A DNA stretch of 52,312 bases from UMGS172 sp045636945 (GTDB lineage Bacteria; Bacillota; Clostridia; Oscillospirales; Acutalibacteraceae). Both the position numbers and the translations under genes were made by a program. Position 1 is the first letter of the stretch, and each line of letters opens with the position of its first letter. The stretch lies in the NCBI GenBank assembly GCA_045636945.1, contig JAZTYO010000028.1, forward strand, positions 1 through 52,312, in the 5' to 3' direction. This document shows positions 1 to 9,741 of the stretch, in pieces. The notes beneath the pieces were generated by a model that saw nothing but the letters and a program-made list of their open reading frames with translations, ran no database searches and was not told the DNA's origin.

Positions 1-44
1 TAAGCGCGAGTGTTATGAATAATAATTCCTGAAGGGAGCTCAAA

Positions 45-1901
45 ATGAACAAAGGTTTAAAAACAATACTGTACATTGCGATACCGTTAGTGCTTGTAAT
101 GGTCATCGCCAGTGTGATGTACAGCTCGGAAAAGGCTGAAACGATTGATTACTCTAAAGTGATTCAGCTTATAAGCGAGGATAAAGTAAGTGAGACCGAG
201 CTTAATTTCTACAACGGTACTCTTTCTTACGTAACCCGTGAAGACGGCAAAAAGCACACTATTGAAGTCGTTGGTGAGGTGTTCTATAACGATGTCCGTG
301 AAATGATTCTCGAAAAGAATACGGATAAAAACGAGGACGGTTCACTTAACACCGCAAACGATATTATCGTAAACTATGAAGCAGGTGGAGAAGGCTCATG
401 GCTTATGAGTATGCTTCCCACACTTATTATATTCGGTGTCGTCATCTTCGTATTTTTCTTTATAACACGCAAGATGAATGGCGGTGGCGACAAGACTATG
501 TCGTTCGGTAAAGCCCGTGTTAAAAAGGGTGAGGACGATAAGCGCAAGACCACTTTTGCCGATGTTGCAGGTGCCGACGAGGAAAAAGAGGAAATGGCCG
601 AGCTGGTACAGTTCCTTAAAGACCCCAAGAAGTTCAATGAGCTTGGCGCAAAGATTCCCAAAGGCGTACTGCTTGTAGGCCCTCCGGGAACCGGTAAGAC
701 CTTGCTTGCACGTGCCGTTGCAGGTGAAGCAGGCGTTCCGTTCTTCTCGATTTCGGGTTCTGATTTTGTCGAAATGTTCGTCGGTGTCGGTGCATCTCGT
801 GTCCGTGATTTGTTCGACCAGGCAAAGAAAAACTCTCCTGCCATCATCTTCATCGACGAAATCGATGCTGTCGGACGTCAGAGAGGTGCAGGTTTAGGTG
901 GCGGTCACGACGAACGTGAGCAGACTTTGAACCAGTTGTTGGTTGAGATGGACGGTTTTGGTGCTAACGAGGGTGTTATCATCATCGCCGCAACCAACCG
1001 TCCCGATATTCTTGATAAAGCTTTACTTCGTCCAGGTCGTTTTGACCGTCAGATTATGGTTAATTACCCTGATGTCAAGGGTCGTGAGGAGATACTCAAG
1101 GTTCATTCTAGAGGCAAGCCGTTGGGCCCCGACGTCAACCTCAAGACCATTGCACAGTCCACTGCAGGGTTCACCGGTGCTGACCTTGCAAACCTTTTGA
1201 ATGAGGCAGCTTTGCTTGCCGCAAGAGCCAACCGTAAAGCAATTATCGAGGCCGATATTGAGGAAGCCACTATCAAGGTTATGATGGGTGCCGAGAAGAA
1301 GTCGAGGGTTATCAAGGAAAAGGACAAGATGATTACCTCTTACCACGAGGCAGGTCACGCAGTTGTTTCTTACTTCCTGCCCACTCAGGACCCCGTTCAT
1401 CAGATTTCAATTATACCTCGTGGTATGGCCGCAGGTTATACAATGTACCTGCCCGACCAGGATAAGGGTCATATATCCAAGACCAAGATGGAGGAGGACA
1501 TCTGCTCTTTGCTTGGCGGACGTGCCGCAGAAGAGCTTACTCAGGACGATATCTGTACCGGTGCATCTAACGATATCGAGCGTGCAACCGAATTGGCTCA
1601 CAATATGGTAACCAAGTTCGGTATGAGTGCCAAGGTTGGTCTTGTGAAGCTTGGTACCGGCAACAATGAGGTGTTCTTGGGACGTGATTTCTCGTCTACT
1701 CCCAACTATTCCGATACTATGGCCGCCGTTATCGACAACGAGGTACGCGATATCATTATGTCGCAGTACGACAAGGCTAAGGATATTCTCACTAAGAATA
1801 TGAAGAAGGTTCACAAGGTCGCACAGCGCCTGTTTGTTGACGAAAAGATTTCGGGCGAAGATTTCCGCGACATTATGAACGAAGTCGAACTCGATTTTTA
1901 A
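45..1901 (+). CDS. ftsH: ATP-dependent zinc metalloprotease FtsH
   Basis: Membrane-anchored AAA+ protease that extracts and degrades membrane and short-lived regulatory proteins. The 618-aa product has two N-terminal membrane spans (about residues 7-25 and 118-141) flanking an extracytoplasmic domain, Walker A GPPGTGKT at 212-219, Walker B IIFIDEID near 267, the second region of homology ATNRPDILDKALLRPGRFDR near 316-335, and the zinc-protease motif HEAGH at 434-438. Length and domain order are normal for the family. The ATG is preceded by GAAGGGAG. No promoter is visible in the 44 bases before it, so it probably belongs to an operon that starts outside the window. Confidence 0.98.
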   Translation: MNKGLKTILYIAIPLVLVMVIASVMYSSEKAETIDYSKVIQLISEDKVSETELNFYNGTLSYVTREDGKKHTIEVVGEVFYNDVREMILEKNTDKNEDGSLNTANDIIVNYEAGGEGSWLMSMLPTLIIFGVVIFVFFFITRKMNGGGDKTMSFGKARVKKGEDDKRKTTFADVAGADEEKEEMAELVQFLKDPKKFNELGAKIPKGVLLVGPPGTGKTLLARAVAGEAGVPFFSISGSDFVEMFVGVGASRVRDLFDQAKKNSPAIIFIDEIDAVGRQRGAGLGGGHDEREQTLNQLLVEMDGFGANEGVIIIAATNRPDILDKALLRPGRFDRQIMVNYPDVKGREEILKVHSRGKPLGPDVNLKTIAQSTAGFTGADLANLLNEAALLAARANRKAIIEADIEEATIKVMMGAEKKSRVIKEKDKMITSYHEAGHAVVSYFLPTQDPVHQISIIPRGMAAGYTMYLPDQDKGHISKTKMEEDICSLLGGRAAEELTQDDICTGASNDIERATELAHNMVTKFGMSAKVGLVKLGTGNNEVFLGRDFSSTPNYSDTMAAVIDNEVRDIIMSQYDKAKDILTKNMKKVHKVAQRLFVDEKISGEDFRDIMNEVELDF

Positions 1902-1925
1902 AATAACGCTAAAATACTAAAAGCA

Positions 1926-1956
1926 AAAGCCGTTTCGAATTATCCGAAACGGCTTT
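1926..1956. terminator. Bidirectional terminator between ftsH and recG
   Basis: A perfect 12-bp stem (1926-1937 with 1945-1956) and 7-nt loop lie between the convergent ends of ftsH and recG. A-rich and T-rich flanks on the two sides would let it work for both strands. Confidence 0.85.
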
Positions 1957-2021
1957 GTTGTTATCAAGATGTTTGGGGTCACACATAGTTAAATCCAAAC
2001 GAAATATTAAGGTGTGATTTG

Positions 2022-4052
2022 TTAATTATACCCGTATGTTTTTGCGGTTTTAAAGAGGGTTGCGATTTCCTGGAGGAGGCATTGGTTTTCAGGTGCTTTT
2101 AAGTCAGGGTCAGTCATATAAAGCTGCTTTGCGGCATTACCGGCGGCACGGAAAAGTTCCATATCCTCCGACAAATCGGCAATTTTCAGTTCGGGCAGAC
2201 CGTGCTGACGCTTGCCCAAAAAATCACCCGGACCGCGAAGACGCAAATCCTCGTCGGCGACCTTGAAGCCATCGTTGGTACTGCACATAAATTTCAGCCT
2301 CTGCTTGGTTTCACCGCCCTGCTTATCCGACAAAAGGATGCAGGTTGAGGCATACTGACCTCGTCCAATACGACCTCTCAACTGATGCAACTGACTGAGT
2401 CCAAAGCGTTCAGCATTTTCAATAAGCATAATGACGGCATTCGGCACGTCGATGCCAACTTCGATAACGGTGGTTGAAACAAGCAGTTGAATTTCACCGC
2501 TTGCAAAGGCTTTCATAACTGCATCCTTTTCCTTGGGCTTCATTTTGCCGTGAAGCAGACCGACCGAATAACCTTTGAAATCGTTTCCCTTGATATCCTC
2601 GAAATATTTCACGGCCGAAGCAAGGTCGACAGTTTCACTTTCCTCAACCATCGGGCAGACTATATAGCCTTGTCGGCCTTGGTCAAGATGGTCGCGGATG
2701 TAGTTATATGAACGCTTGCGGATAGAGGAATCAATGAGATATGTTTTTATAGGCTGACGTCCGCGGGGGAGGGAATCGATTATACTTATATCAAGGTCGC
2801 CATAGAAAATCAGCGACATCGTACGCGGAATAGGTGTGGCCGACATAACCAGCATATGCGGTTCGTTACCCTTGGATGTAAGGCTTGTACGTTGTTCAAC
2901 ACCAAAACGGTGTTGTTCGTCGGTGACGATTAACCCTAATGAATTGAATTTAACATCCTCCTGCAAAACCGCGTGAGTTCCGATAACTATATCGTATTCA
3001 CCGTTTGAAATGGCCTGCTTGATGCGATTTTTGTTAGCCTTGGTTACAGAGCCTGTCAAAAGAACTGTGTTTATAACGCTGTTTTTAAAGAGGCTTTGGA
3101 AGGTTTTGAAATGTTGTTGAGCAAGCACCTCGGTCGGTGCCATAATAACGGTTTGCCAACCGTCTCTTGCTGCACAAAAGGCCAATGCCGCCGCAACCAT
3201 TGTTTTACCCGAGCCAACGTCACCCTGCACAAGACGGCTCATCGGTCTGCCCGAATTCATATCCTTAAGGCACTGCAAAATTGCGTTGTTTTGCGCTTCG
3301 GTCAAGGTAAAGGGTAGGGTGGACTTGAATTCCTCAAGGGCATAATCGGTGATTTTCACGGGAGTATAGGTGCTGCGGCTGCTTTTTTGAAACAAAATCC
3401 CCGTTTGCAGGAAGAAAAGCTCCTCAAAAACCAAACGTTTTCTTGCTGCTTCAAGTTGTTTTACTGATTTTGGAAAATGTATACCCCAAAGCGCCTCTTT
3501 CAAAGATACAAGACCGTGTTGCTGACGCAAATTTTCGGGTAACGGGTCGTTCGGCACAAACTGTTCAAGCACAGTTTTTATGATTTTTGAGATTGCTTTT
3601 GAGTTCAGTCCTGCGGTCTGCGGATAAATAGGGCATACATTTTGCTCCGAAACGTCATAGATTTCGGGGGCAGACATTTCACTTGAAAAAAGAGTGCGGT
3701 TTACAAGACCGTAAAAGAGGAATTCCTTACCAAATTCTAGCTTTTCAGCCACATACTTTTGGTTATAAAGCGTTATTTCAACGTTTTCCTCGCCGTCGTT
3801 GGCAAAGAATTTATAAAGCACCATCTTGTGACGGACGTATATCTCTCTAACTTCGCTGAACACCTTGGCTTTTATGCAACAAGGACGGTCAAACGGGGCT
3901 TCACGAAGCTTCAAGGGATGCGAACGGTCGATATATCCTCTTGGGTAATGGCGCAAAAGAGCGCCGACGCTCTCCACACCGAGCTGTTTAAACAACTCAG
4001 CGCGTTTTTCGCCGACGCCTTTTATATATCTGATGTTATCATCGATATGCAT
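2022..4052 (-). CDS. recG: ATP-dependent DNA helicase RecG
   Basis: Branched-DNA translocase that remodels stalled replication forks and Holliday junctions. The 676-aa product has the family layout: an N-terminal wedge/OB domain (roughly 1-200), Walker A GDVGSGKT at 277-284, the helicase motif DEQH at 378-381 and motif VI QLRGRIGRG in the C-terminal half. The ATG lies one base after the stop codon of the yloV-like gene, so translation is probably coupled. The order yloU-yloV-recG is a common Firmicute arrangement, and recG is the last gene of this run before the shared terminator at 1926-1956. Confidence 0.98.
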   Translation of the reverse strand: MHIDDNIRYIKGVGEKRAELFKQLGVESVGALLRHYPRGYIDRSHPLKLREAPFDRPCCIKAKVFSEVREIYVRHKMVLYKFFANDGEENVEITLYNQKYVAEKLEFGKEFLFYGLVNRTLFSSEMSAPEIYDVSEQNVCPIYPQTAGLNSKAISKIIKTVLEQFVPNDPLPENLRQQHGLVSLKEALWGIHFPKSVKQLEAARKRLVFEELFFLQTGILFQKSSRSTYTPVKITDYALEEFKSTLPFTLTEAQNNAILQCLKDMNSGRPMSRLVQGDVGSGKTMVAAALAFCAARDGWQTVIMAPTEVLAQQHFKTFQSLFKNSVINTVLLTGSVTKANKNRIKQAISNGEYDIVIGTHAVLQEDVKFNSLGLIVTDEQHRFGVEQRTSLTSKGNEPHMLVMSATPIPRTMSLIFYGDLDISIIDSLPRGRQPIKTYLIDSSIRKRSYNYIRDHLDQGRQGYIVCPMVEESETVDLASAVKYFEDIKGNDFKGYSVGLLHGKMKPKEKDAVMKAFASGEIQLLVSTTVIEVGIDVPNAVIMLIENAERFGLSQLHQLRGRIGRGQYASTCILLSDKQGGETKQRLKFMCSTNDGFKVADEDLRLRGPGDFLGKRQHGLPELKIADLSEDMELFRAAGNAAKQLYMTDPDLKAPENQCLLQEIATLFKTAKTYGYN

Positions 4053-4053
4053 A

Positions 4054-5718
4054 TTATTCTACCGAAATAATGAAATAGTATACGGGCTGACCACCGTTGA
4101 CAAGTGTAACCTCAATATCCGAACCAAGTGCTTCCTGCAAAGAAGAGGAAATCTTCTCGGCATCTGCTTCACTGACATCCTCACCGTGGATAAGGGTGAC
4201 AAATGCCGAAGTATCGGTGCTGATATCCTGAGTGAGTTTAATTACGCACTTTTCAAGGTCGGTTTCGGTGAAGGAAACCTTGCCGTTGGCAAGTGCCAAA
4301 AGCTCACCCTTCTTAATCTGATGTCCGTCATAGTCGGAGTCTCTTGCAGCAAAGGTAACCTGACCGGTCTGAACGTTTGCGTATGCTGCCTGCATAGCCT
4401 CTGCATTGGTATCGGCATCCAAATCGGGGTCGAAGTTCAGCATAGCGGTGATACCCTGAGGGATGGTACGTGTGGGCAGAACAACAACCTTACGGGAACT
4501 GAGCTTTACGGTCTGCTCAGCGGCCATAATGATGTTCTTGTTGTTAGGCAATACGAAAACGGTCGAAGCAGGAGTCTGCTCGATAGCAAAGAGAATATCG
4601 TCGGTGCTCGGGTTCATAGTCTGACCACCCGAAACAATCTGGTCTGCACCAAGGTCGGTGAAAAGAGCCTGCAAACCGTCACCTGCGGCAACAGCAACAA
4701 AACCAAAGTCCTTTTCAATGGCAATGGGCTCGGTTTTTTTAGGCTCGGCAGGTGCATTGGACTCGTTCTTACTGTCGTGTTTGGTGCGTTCATGTTGGTC
4801 ACGCATATTTTCAACCTTCATATTGATAAGCTGACCGAAGGTAAGACCCTTCTCGAAAGCGTTACCGGGATGGTCGGTATGAACGTGAACCTTGATGATT
4901 TCGTCGTCGTCAACAACAACAACACAGTCACCGATAGAATCAAGATATGCTCTAAGACCCTTGGGGTCTTTGTTGGTATCATCGCGTTTTACAATAAACT
5001 CGGTGCAATAGGTAAAGGTAATCTCGGCCTCGGACTCGGCAGCAGCATTACGGCTATTTAACTCAGACGAGTCAGCAGCCTTGGGTGATTCGGCAGACTC
5101 AATCATCTTGCCGTCGCGGATTACCGATAGCATACCTTGTAAGATAACTACAAAGCCCTTACCACCTGCATCAACAACACCAGCTTTTTTAAGAACAGGG
5201 AGGATTTCGGGAGTTTCAGCCAAAGCTTTTTCGGCACCCTTTAACATATATTCGAAGGTTTCAACAACGTTACGGCCCTCGTTGTATGCCTTTCTTGCAT
5301 ATTCGGAAGCAACACGTGCAACGGTCAGAATAGTACCCTCGGTAGGCTTCATAACTGCGTTGTAAGCAGCCTCAACACCAAGCTTTATAGCGTTGGCAAG
5401 GCTTTCGGAATCCATAACCTCCTGACCCTTGAGACCCTTGGAAAAGCCTCTGAACAAAAGGGAAAGGATAACACCTGAGTTACCTCTTGCTCCGCGAAGC
5501 AGGGCAGAAGCATTGGTCTTGGCAACCAACTCGGCTGAAGCATTATCATCAAGCTGTGCCAACTCACGGGCAGAAGCACTGATGGTCATAGACATATTTG
5601 TACCCGTATCACCGTCGGGAACTGGGAAAACGTTAAGCTCATCGACTGCCTGGCGGCAATTGACGATATTGTTTGCGCCGGAAAGCAAAGCATCGCGCAA
5701 AATATTTCCTTTGATCAA
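4054..5718 (-). CDS. fakA: DAK2-domain fatty acid kinase FakA-like protein (YloV)
   Basis: FakA phosphorylates fatty acids held by a FakB (DegV-family) carrier so that exogenous fatty acids can enter phospholipid synthesis. The N-terminal DhaL/DAK2 domain shows the metal/ATP motif PVPDGDTGTNM at about residues 32-42. The ~554-aa length and the C-terminal DegV-like/FakA domain fit YloV. I place the start at a TTG (complement of 5716-5718), because AAGGAG then sits 9 nt upstream; the longer in-frame TTG at 5727 would touch that site. An acidic/basic linker (around EPKKTEPIA) joins the domains. No FakB gene is present here. The role comes from family knowledge. Confidence 0.92.
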   Translation of the reverse strand: MIKGNILRDALLSGANNIVNCRQAVDELNVFPVPDGDTGTNMSMTISASARELAQLDDNASAELVAKTNASALLRGARGNSGVILSLLFRGFSKGLKGQEVMDSESLANAIKLGVEAAYNAVMKPTEGTILTVARVASEYARKAYNEGRNVVETFEYMLKGAEKALAETPEILPVLKKAGVVDAGGKGFVVILQGMLSVIRDGKMIESAESPKAADSSELNSRNAAAESEAEITFTYCTEFIVKRDDTNKDPKGLRAYLDSIGDCVVVVDDDEIIKVHVHTDHPGNAFEKGLTFGQLINMKVENMRDQHERTKHDSKNESNAPAEPKKTEPIAIEKDFGFVAVAAGDGLQALFTDLGADQIVSGGQTMNPSTDDILFAIEQTPASTVFVLPNNKNIIMAAEQTVKLSSRKVVVLPTRTIPQGITAMLNFDPDLDADTNAEAMQAAYANVQTGQVTFAARDSDYDGHQIKKGELLALANGKVSFTETDLEKCVIKLTQDISTDTSAFVTLIHGEDVSEADAEKISSSLQEALGSDIEVTLVNGGQPVYYFIISVE

Positions 5719-5764
5719 AACTAACAACTCCTTAAAATACGTACGATAACGCTAAGTGTGAAGA

Positions 5765-6112
5765 TTATTCCTTGATGCCGTCAATACGCACGGTAACCTT
5801 GCCGACATTGATGCCGCATTCCTCGCTAACGACGTATTTTACCTTATGTGTAATACTTTTTGCAATGGCATTGATATTCATACCGTATGCAACGATGATG
5901 TGAAGGTCAACATTAATCATATCGATATCGCCGGTTATGTTTATACCCTTTTCGGTATAGTCCTTTTTAGAAAAGATATTGCGGAACTTCTGCTTGCCGT
6001 GGGGTGCCATTCCTGCAACACCAAAGCAAGAGGATGCAGCGTTTCCGATCAGCTTTGCGAGATAATCCTCGCCCAAGGTGATAGAACCGGTTTTAGTTTC
6101 ATAGGCAATCAT
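5765..6112 (-). CDS. Asp23/Gls24 family protein (YloU-like)
   Basis: Small Asp23/Gls24-family protein of 115 aa, without a signal peptide or membrane span. Members are abundant cytosolic or membrane-associated proteins linked to envelope or alkaline stress, and yloU normally precedes the fatty acid kinase gene yloV, as here. The start is supported by GGAGGT about 8 nt upstream. The biochemical role of the family is not settled, and I infer only an envelope or lipid-related function from the neighbour. Confidence 0.9.
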   Translation of the reverse strand: MIAYETKTGSITLGEDYLAKLIGNAASSCFGVAGMAPHGKQKFRNIFSKKDYTEKGINITGDIDMINVDLHIIVAYGMNINAIAKSITHKVKYVVSEECGINVGKVTVRIDGIKE

Positions 6113-6131
6113 TGTATGGTACCTCCAATGT

Positions 6132-7805
6132 TTATTTTATATTTTTAAATCCGAAATACGCATCGGAAACAGAAGACATATTAATTGAATTTATCTTAGA
6201 ACTGCAGGCTACAAGACCTTGACGGTGACACAGAGGGATAATAGGAATCTCGGCATTGAAAGCGTTGATTATATCAACAAGCGACATATCATCCGCGTAG
6301 AAGCCCTTTACAGCTTTATCCAAAAGCGGAATTGACGAAACATTCAAAGGGACAGAAGACGTGGTATCAGCAGGAGTTTTATCCTCGGTTCCGTTATCGT
6401 CACCGTTGTTCTCAACCTTTTCGTCAGATGCATCACCTTCGGTTTTTTCGTTGCTTGACGGTGCCTGTTTTAAAGCAGGTATGCCATAGGCCAACGAGCC
6501 ACTTGTTGTGACCAACTCGGTTACATCCATATTTTTAGGCAACTGAGTTTCGGCAATATACAGGTCGTAATTGTCATAGGTCAATGCCTCAACGTACTTG
6601 TTCCACTCCAAAACCTCAAGGTTTATTTTAAAGCCTGCGGTTTCGAGCTGCTGTTTTACAAGATCGGCAGTTTTGAGTCTACGGGGATTTTCCTGATTGA
6701 CTATAAGCTTAAAGGTGATAGGCTTTCCTTTGGAATTTACAACAAATCCCTCATCATCCTTACTATTATAACCGATATCTTCCAAAATCGCAACAACATT
6801 TTCTGAATCTGCGGTTTTTGTCAGATTCTGAAGGCTTCCTGCATCATTCCAAGCCGAGTTAAAAAGGCCTGTGGCAGGGGTTGCATACTCAAAATATGCC
6901 TCATTGCAAATGGAGGTACGGTCAACTGCGATGGCCAAAGCATACCGCATTTTGGCGTTTTCGAGGAAGGTGTTATCAAGATTTGCGCCAAGATAAACGA
7001 GGTTGTTCAGATTGACCGATGAAATATTGCCACTCATAGGCGGAATAATACCGTCGGCAAGGTCGGTGTAGTAAATACTGACGTTAGAAACCTCAAGATT
7101 GTATTTTTCAACGGCCTCATCGGGAGCGTTGATAAGCTTTATGGTTTTGACCGAGGGTGCGTTAAAGGAGTATTTTGCATTAACGGTCAGTGCTTTTTCC
7201 TCTGTGTCAAAAATATATGCGCCTGAGCCGATGGGGGGCAGGGCTATTTTGTTCTCGTCGGTCAGAGTGTCGGTGTCTTTCTTTATTATAGGAAAGTCAA
7301 GCAGGTTGGCAAAGTAAGGGTCGGCCTTTGAGAGGGTTACTAAAACCTTGCCATCCTCGGTTGCTTTATAGGATTTCACATCCTTTAACTGATGTTTGTA
7401 GGCAGTAAGTTCACATCCCAAAGCCAACTTCAAAGAATAAACGACATCCTCAGCGGTAACGGGTGTGCCATCGGAAAATACGGCATCTTTCAAGGTTATT
7501 AAGCAATCATTTTTATCAAAGTCAACCGATTTTGCAAGGTAAAACTGCGGTTGGAATTCAGGATCGAGCTTGACCAGCGGGTCGTACATAAGGAAACTCA
7601 GCTGACGGTTAATGGACGTTTCTGCCTTGTAAGGGTTTAAGGAGTCGCTCGCGGCATACAAAAGTGTGACGTCGGGTACGGTAGCGGTGACGTTGGAGGT
7701 TGTATTGGAGGAGGTGTTGTCCGAAGTGTTGTCATTGCCACAACCGACAACCAATAAAAGCATTATTAAGAGTAATAATACGGCAAGAATTCTTTGGAAA
7801 CTCAT
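6132..7805 (-). CDS. Peptide/nickel-type ABC transporter substrate-binding lipoprotein (orphan)
   Basis: Family 5 extracellular solute-binding protein (OppA/DppA type), tethered outside the membrane. The start is the ATG at 7805, with GGAGG 9 nt upstream. A hydrophobic signal peptide ends in the lipobox VVGC (Cys at about residue 22), followed by a Thr/Ser/Asn-rich spacer. The rest matches SBP_bac_5 in size (about 557 aa). Residues about 448-486 are an unusual acidic, low-complexity insert within the binding domain. No permease or ATPase gene is nearby, so it either serves a transporter encoded elsewhere or has another role. The ligand cannot be told from sequence. Confidence 0.9.
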   Translation of the reverse strand: MSFQRILAVLLLLIMLLLVVGCGNDNTSDNTSSNTTSNVTATVPDVTLLYAASDSLNPYKAETSINRQLSFLMYDPLVKLDPEFQPQFYLAKSVDFDKNDCLITLKDAVFSDGTPVTAEDVVYSLKLALGCELTAYKHQLKDVKSYKATEDGKVLVTLSKADPYFANLLDFPIIKKDTDTLTDENKIALPPIGSGAYIFDTEEKALTVNAKYSFNAPSVKTIKLINAPDEAVEKYNLEVSNVSIYYTDLADGIIPPMSGNISSVNLNNLVYLGANLDNTFLENAKMRYALAIAVDRTSICNEAYFEYATPATGLFNSAWNDAGSLQNLTKTADSENVVAILEDIGYNSKDDEGFVVNSKGKPITFKLIVNQENPRRLKTADLVKQQLETAGFKINLEVLEWNKYVEALTYDNYDLYIAETQLPKNMDVTELVTTSGSLAYGIPALKQAPSSNEKTEGDASDEKVENNGDDNGTEDKTPADTTSSVPLNVSSIPLLDKAVKGFYADDMSLVDIINAFNAEIPIIPLCHRQGLVACSSKINSINMSSVSDAYFGFKNIK

Positions 7806-7824
7806 TCGGGTCAACCTCCTTTTG

Positions 7825-8601
7825 TTATTTTATACTTATTCGTTCAACAGATACGGTTTTGCCCGTGTTGTTGTCAATTTCAAAAATGCATCCGTCAAGT
7901 CGGCATTTACCCTTAGCCAACTCGAACTTTACAGGTGCGTTGTCCTTGATTTTTGCGATGGAAAGCTCGGGTTTTACGCCCAAAATCGAATTATCGGGAC
8001 CCGTCATTCCAATATCCGAAATATAACCTGTGCCGTTTTCTAAAATCTGTTCATCGGCGGTGGCTACGTGGGTGTGAGTTCCGAAAATGGCAGAAACCTT
8101 GCCGTCAAGATAATATGCCAAAGCCTTTTTTTCGGCAGTGGCTTCAGCGTGGAAATCAACTAAAATAATGCGGATTCCGTCGGCCTTTGCCTTGCTCACA
8201 AGCAAGTCAGCACAAGCAAATGGTTCATCAGCCTCGGGCATATAAACACGTCCTGCAAGGTTTATTACAGCCACTCTGCGAGCACCCAAGTCAACCTCGG
8301 CATAGCCTTTGCCCGTGCCCGAGGTGTGCATATTGTGAGGACGTAGAAGGAACGGGTCGGAATCCAAACGGTCGAAAATTTCCTTTCGGCGCATCGAATG
8401 GTTACCGCCTGTAATAACGTCGGCACCTGCCGAATAAAGCATTCCAGCAGAAACAGGTGTTATTCCGTTGCTGTCAGCCGAATTTTCACCGTTGACAATG
8501 CATAAATCTATTTTGTTGTCACTTTTTATTTTGGGCAAGGTTTTGAGCAAAAATTCGCAACCGATATTTCCGCAAACATCACCCACGGTCAGTATTCGCA
8601 T
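7825..8601 (-). CDS. ymdB: YmdB-type metallophosphoesterase
   Basis: Calcineurin-like phosphoesterase of the YmdB/TIGR00282 family; B. subtilis YmdB hydrolyses 2',3'-cyclic nucleotides and affects biofilm and motility decisions. The 258-aa product shows the metal-binding signatures GDVCG near the start, NGENSADSNGI, GGNHS, DFHAEATAEK and GTHTHVATAD. GAGGAAA lies 7 nt before the ATG. In Bacillus this gene follows rny; here rny is about 6 kb away in another unit, and this gene instead heads the lipoprotein-yloU-yloV-recG run. Confidence 0.95.
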   Translation of the reverse strand: MRILTVGDVCGNIGCEFLLKTLPKIKSDNKIDLCIVNGENSADSNGITPVSAGMLYSAGADVITGGNHSMRRKEIFDRLDSDPFLLRPHNMHTSGTGKGYAEVDLGARRVAVINLAGRVYMPEADEPFACADLLVSKAKADGIRIILVDFHAEATAEKKALAYYLDGKVSAIFGTHTHVATADEQILENGTGYISDIGMTGPDNSILGVKPELSIAKIKDNAPVKFELAKGKCRLDGCIFEIDNNTGKTVSVERISIK

Positions 8602-8677
8602 ATTTGTTTCCTCAGTCTAATAATCGTTGCGAAGCAACATATCGAGTGCTATGCACATATCGAGATTTAACCAATTA

Positions 8678-8706
8678 ATTATATCATAAAGACGGTTATT
8701 TTTCAA
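8678..8706 (-). promoter_or_regulatory. Promoter for the ymdB-to-recG unit
   Basis: On the minus strand TTGAAA (8701-8706) and TATAAT (8678-8683) are separated by 17 nt, a good sigma-A match. The -35 overlaps the last codons of the upstream EamA gene. The leader that follows contains two copies of ACATATCGAG (8637-8646 and 8655-8664) and a small GTTGC/GCAAC hairpin. Confidence 0.7.
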
Positions 8707-9601
8707 TCATTTTGTGTTTTGTAACAAACGGAAAGCCTGTTTCAAGCAAAACGAGTCCTGCCATTACAAAAATTATACCCAAAATACCGAACAACCCCAT
8801 ATTTTCGCCGAAGTACAAAGCACCTGTAAGCGATGCTACTGCAGGCTCCAGAATGGCAATGACCGAGGCTTTTCCTGCACCGATTTTTGCAAGGCCGAAA
8901 GTGTAGAGCAGGTAAGGAAGCACCGTGCAGGTGACGGCAATGCCAACCGACCATAATACATTCACACCGCTTGAGAGCAAAACTGCAAGCTTGGGCAGGT
9001 TGCAAATCGGAAGCACACCGATCGAAGCAAACAAAAAGGTGTAAAAAGTTACGGTTAATGAACTGTATTTGACCGAGGCATATTTGCCGAAAATTGAGTA
9101 AAGCGCATATCCAAGACCTGACAAAAGTCCGTAAACAAGTCCGATATTTGTCAATACAAGCGACCCCGAAAGGCAAACCAAAACACATCTGCCAAAGCAG
9201 ATGATAAAGGAAACTATTTTATGTAGGGTCATCTTTTCTTTGAACAACGGTACGGCCAACGAAGTGACCCAAATCGGTGAGGTGTACATCAGAATGCAGG
9301 CGATTGACAGAGAATTTTCGCCAATGGATGACATATAGCAGATGTTAAAAAACAAAAAGCTACAGATACCCGTGCCGAAAAACATCCAAAGGTCACGAAG
9401 TTTGATTTTGAACAGTTTAGGGTCTTTTATGGCAATGATAAAACCTATTATGATAACGGTGATAAAGGCACGGACGGCAACGGTTTGTACCGCAGAAAAG
9501 CCATTTTCACTCATAGTTCTTGTAAAGATGCCGATAGTACCCCAAAGCACCGCCGCCAACAAAACGGCCACTTCGCCTAATCGGTTTTTTATCCAACTCA
9601 T
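8696..9601 (-). CDS. EamA/DMT-superfamily transporter (RhaT-like)
   Basis: Integral membrane permease of the drug/metabolite transporter superfamily, with about ten hydrophobic segments in two EamA repeats across 301 aa. I choose the ATG at 9601 (MSWIKNRLGEV), because GGGTGG lies about 8 nt upstream while the upstream ATG at 9616 has no ribosome binding site. The substrate cannot be predicted; family members export amino acids, nucleosides or sugars. It is separated from ymdB by that gene's own promoter. A second, unrelated-looking EamA gene lies at 18661. Confidence 0.9.
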   Translation of the reverse strand: MSWIKNRLGEVAVLLAAVLWGTIGIFTRTMSENGFSAVQTVAVRAFITVIIIGFIIAIKDPKLFKIKLRDLWMFFGTGICSFLFFNICYMSSIGENSLSIACILMYTSPIWVTSLAVPLFKEKMTLHKIVSFIICFGRCVLVCLSGSLVLTNIGLVYGLLSGLGYALYSIFGKYASVKYSSLTVTFYTFLFASIGVLPICNLPKLAVLLSSGVNVLWSVGIAVTCTVLPYLLYTFGLAKIGAGKASVIAILEPAVASLTGALYFGENMGLFGILGIIFVMAGLVLLETGFPFVTKHKMIEK

Positions 9602-9741
9602 AGCCTCACCACCCATATATCATTAACATTATAATTCTACTACTTATCACGGTGCATTGCAAGAAAAATGTATTTTGTAATATGTGATAAAGTTTTGTTA
9701 TTATTTGAGTTCATATTTTACAGGCAGAATGCAAATAAGGT

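Noticed and set aside
4033..5061. A 342-codon plus-strand frame opposite the FakA-like gene
   Set aside because: It is antisense to a clear conserved gene, has no ribosome binding site and is Cys/Asn-rich without any domain; an artefact of codon bias.
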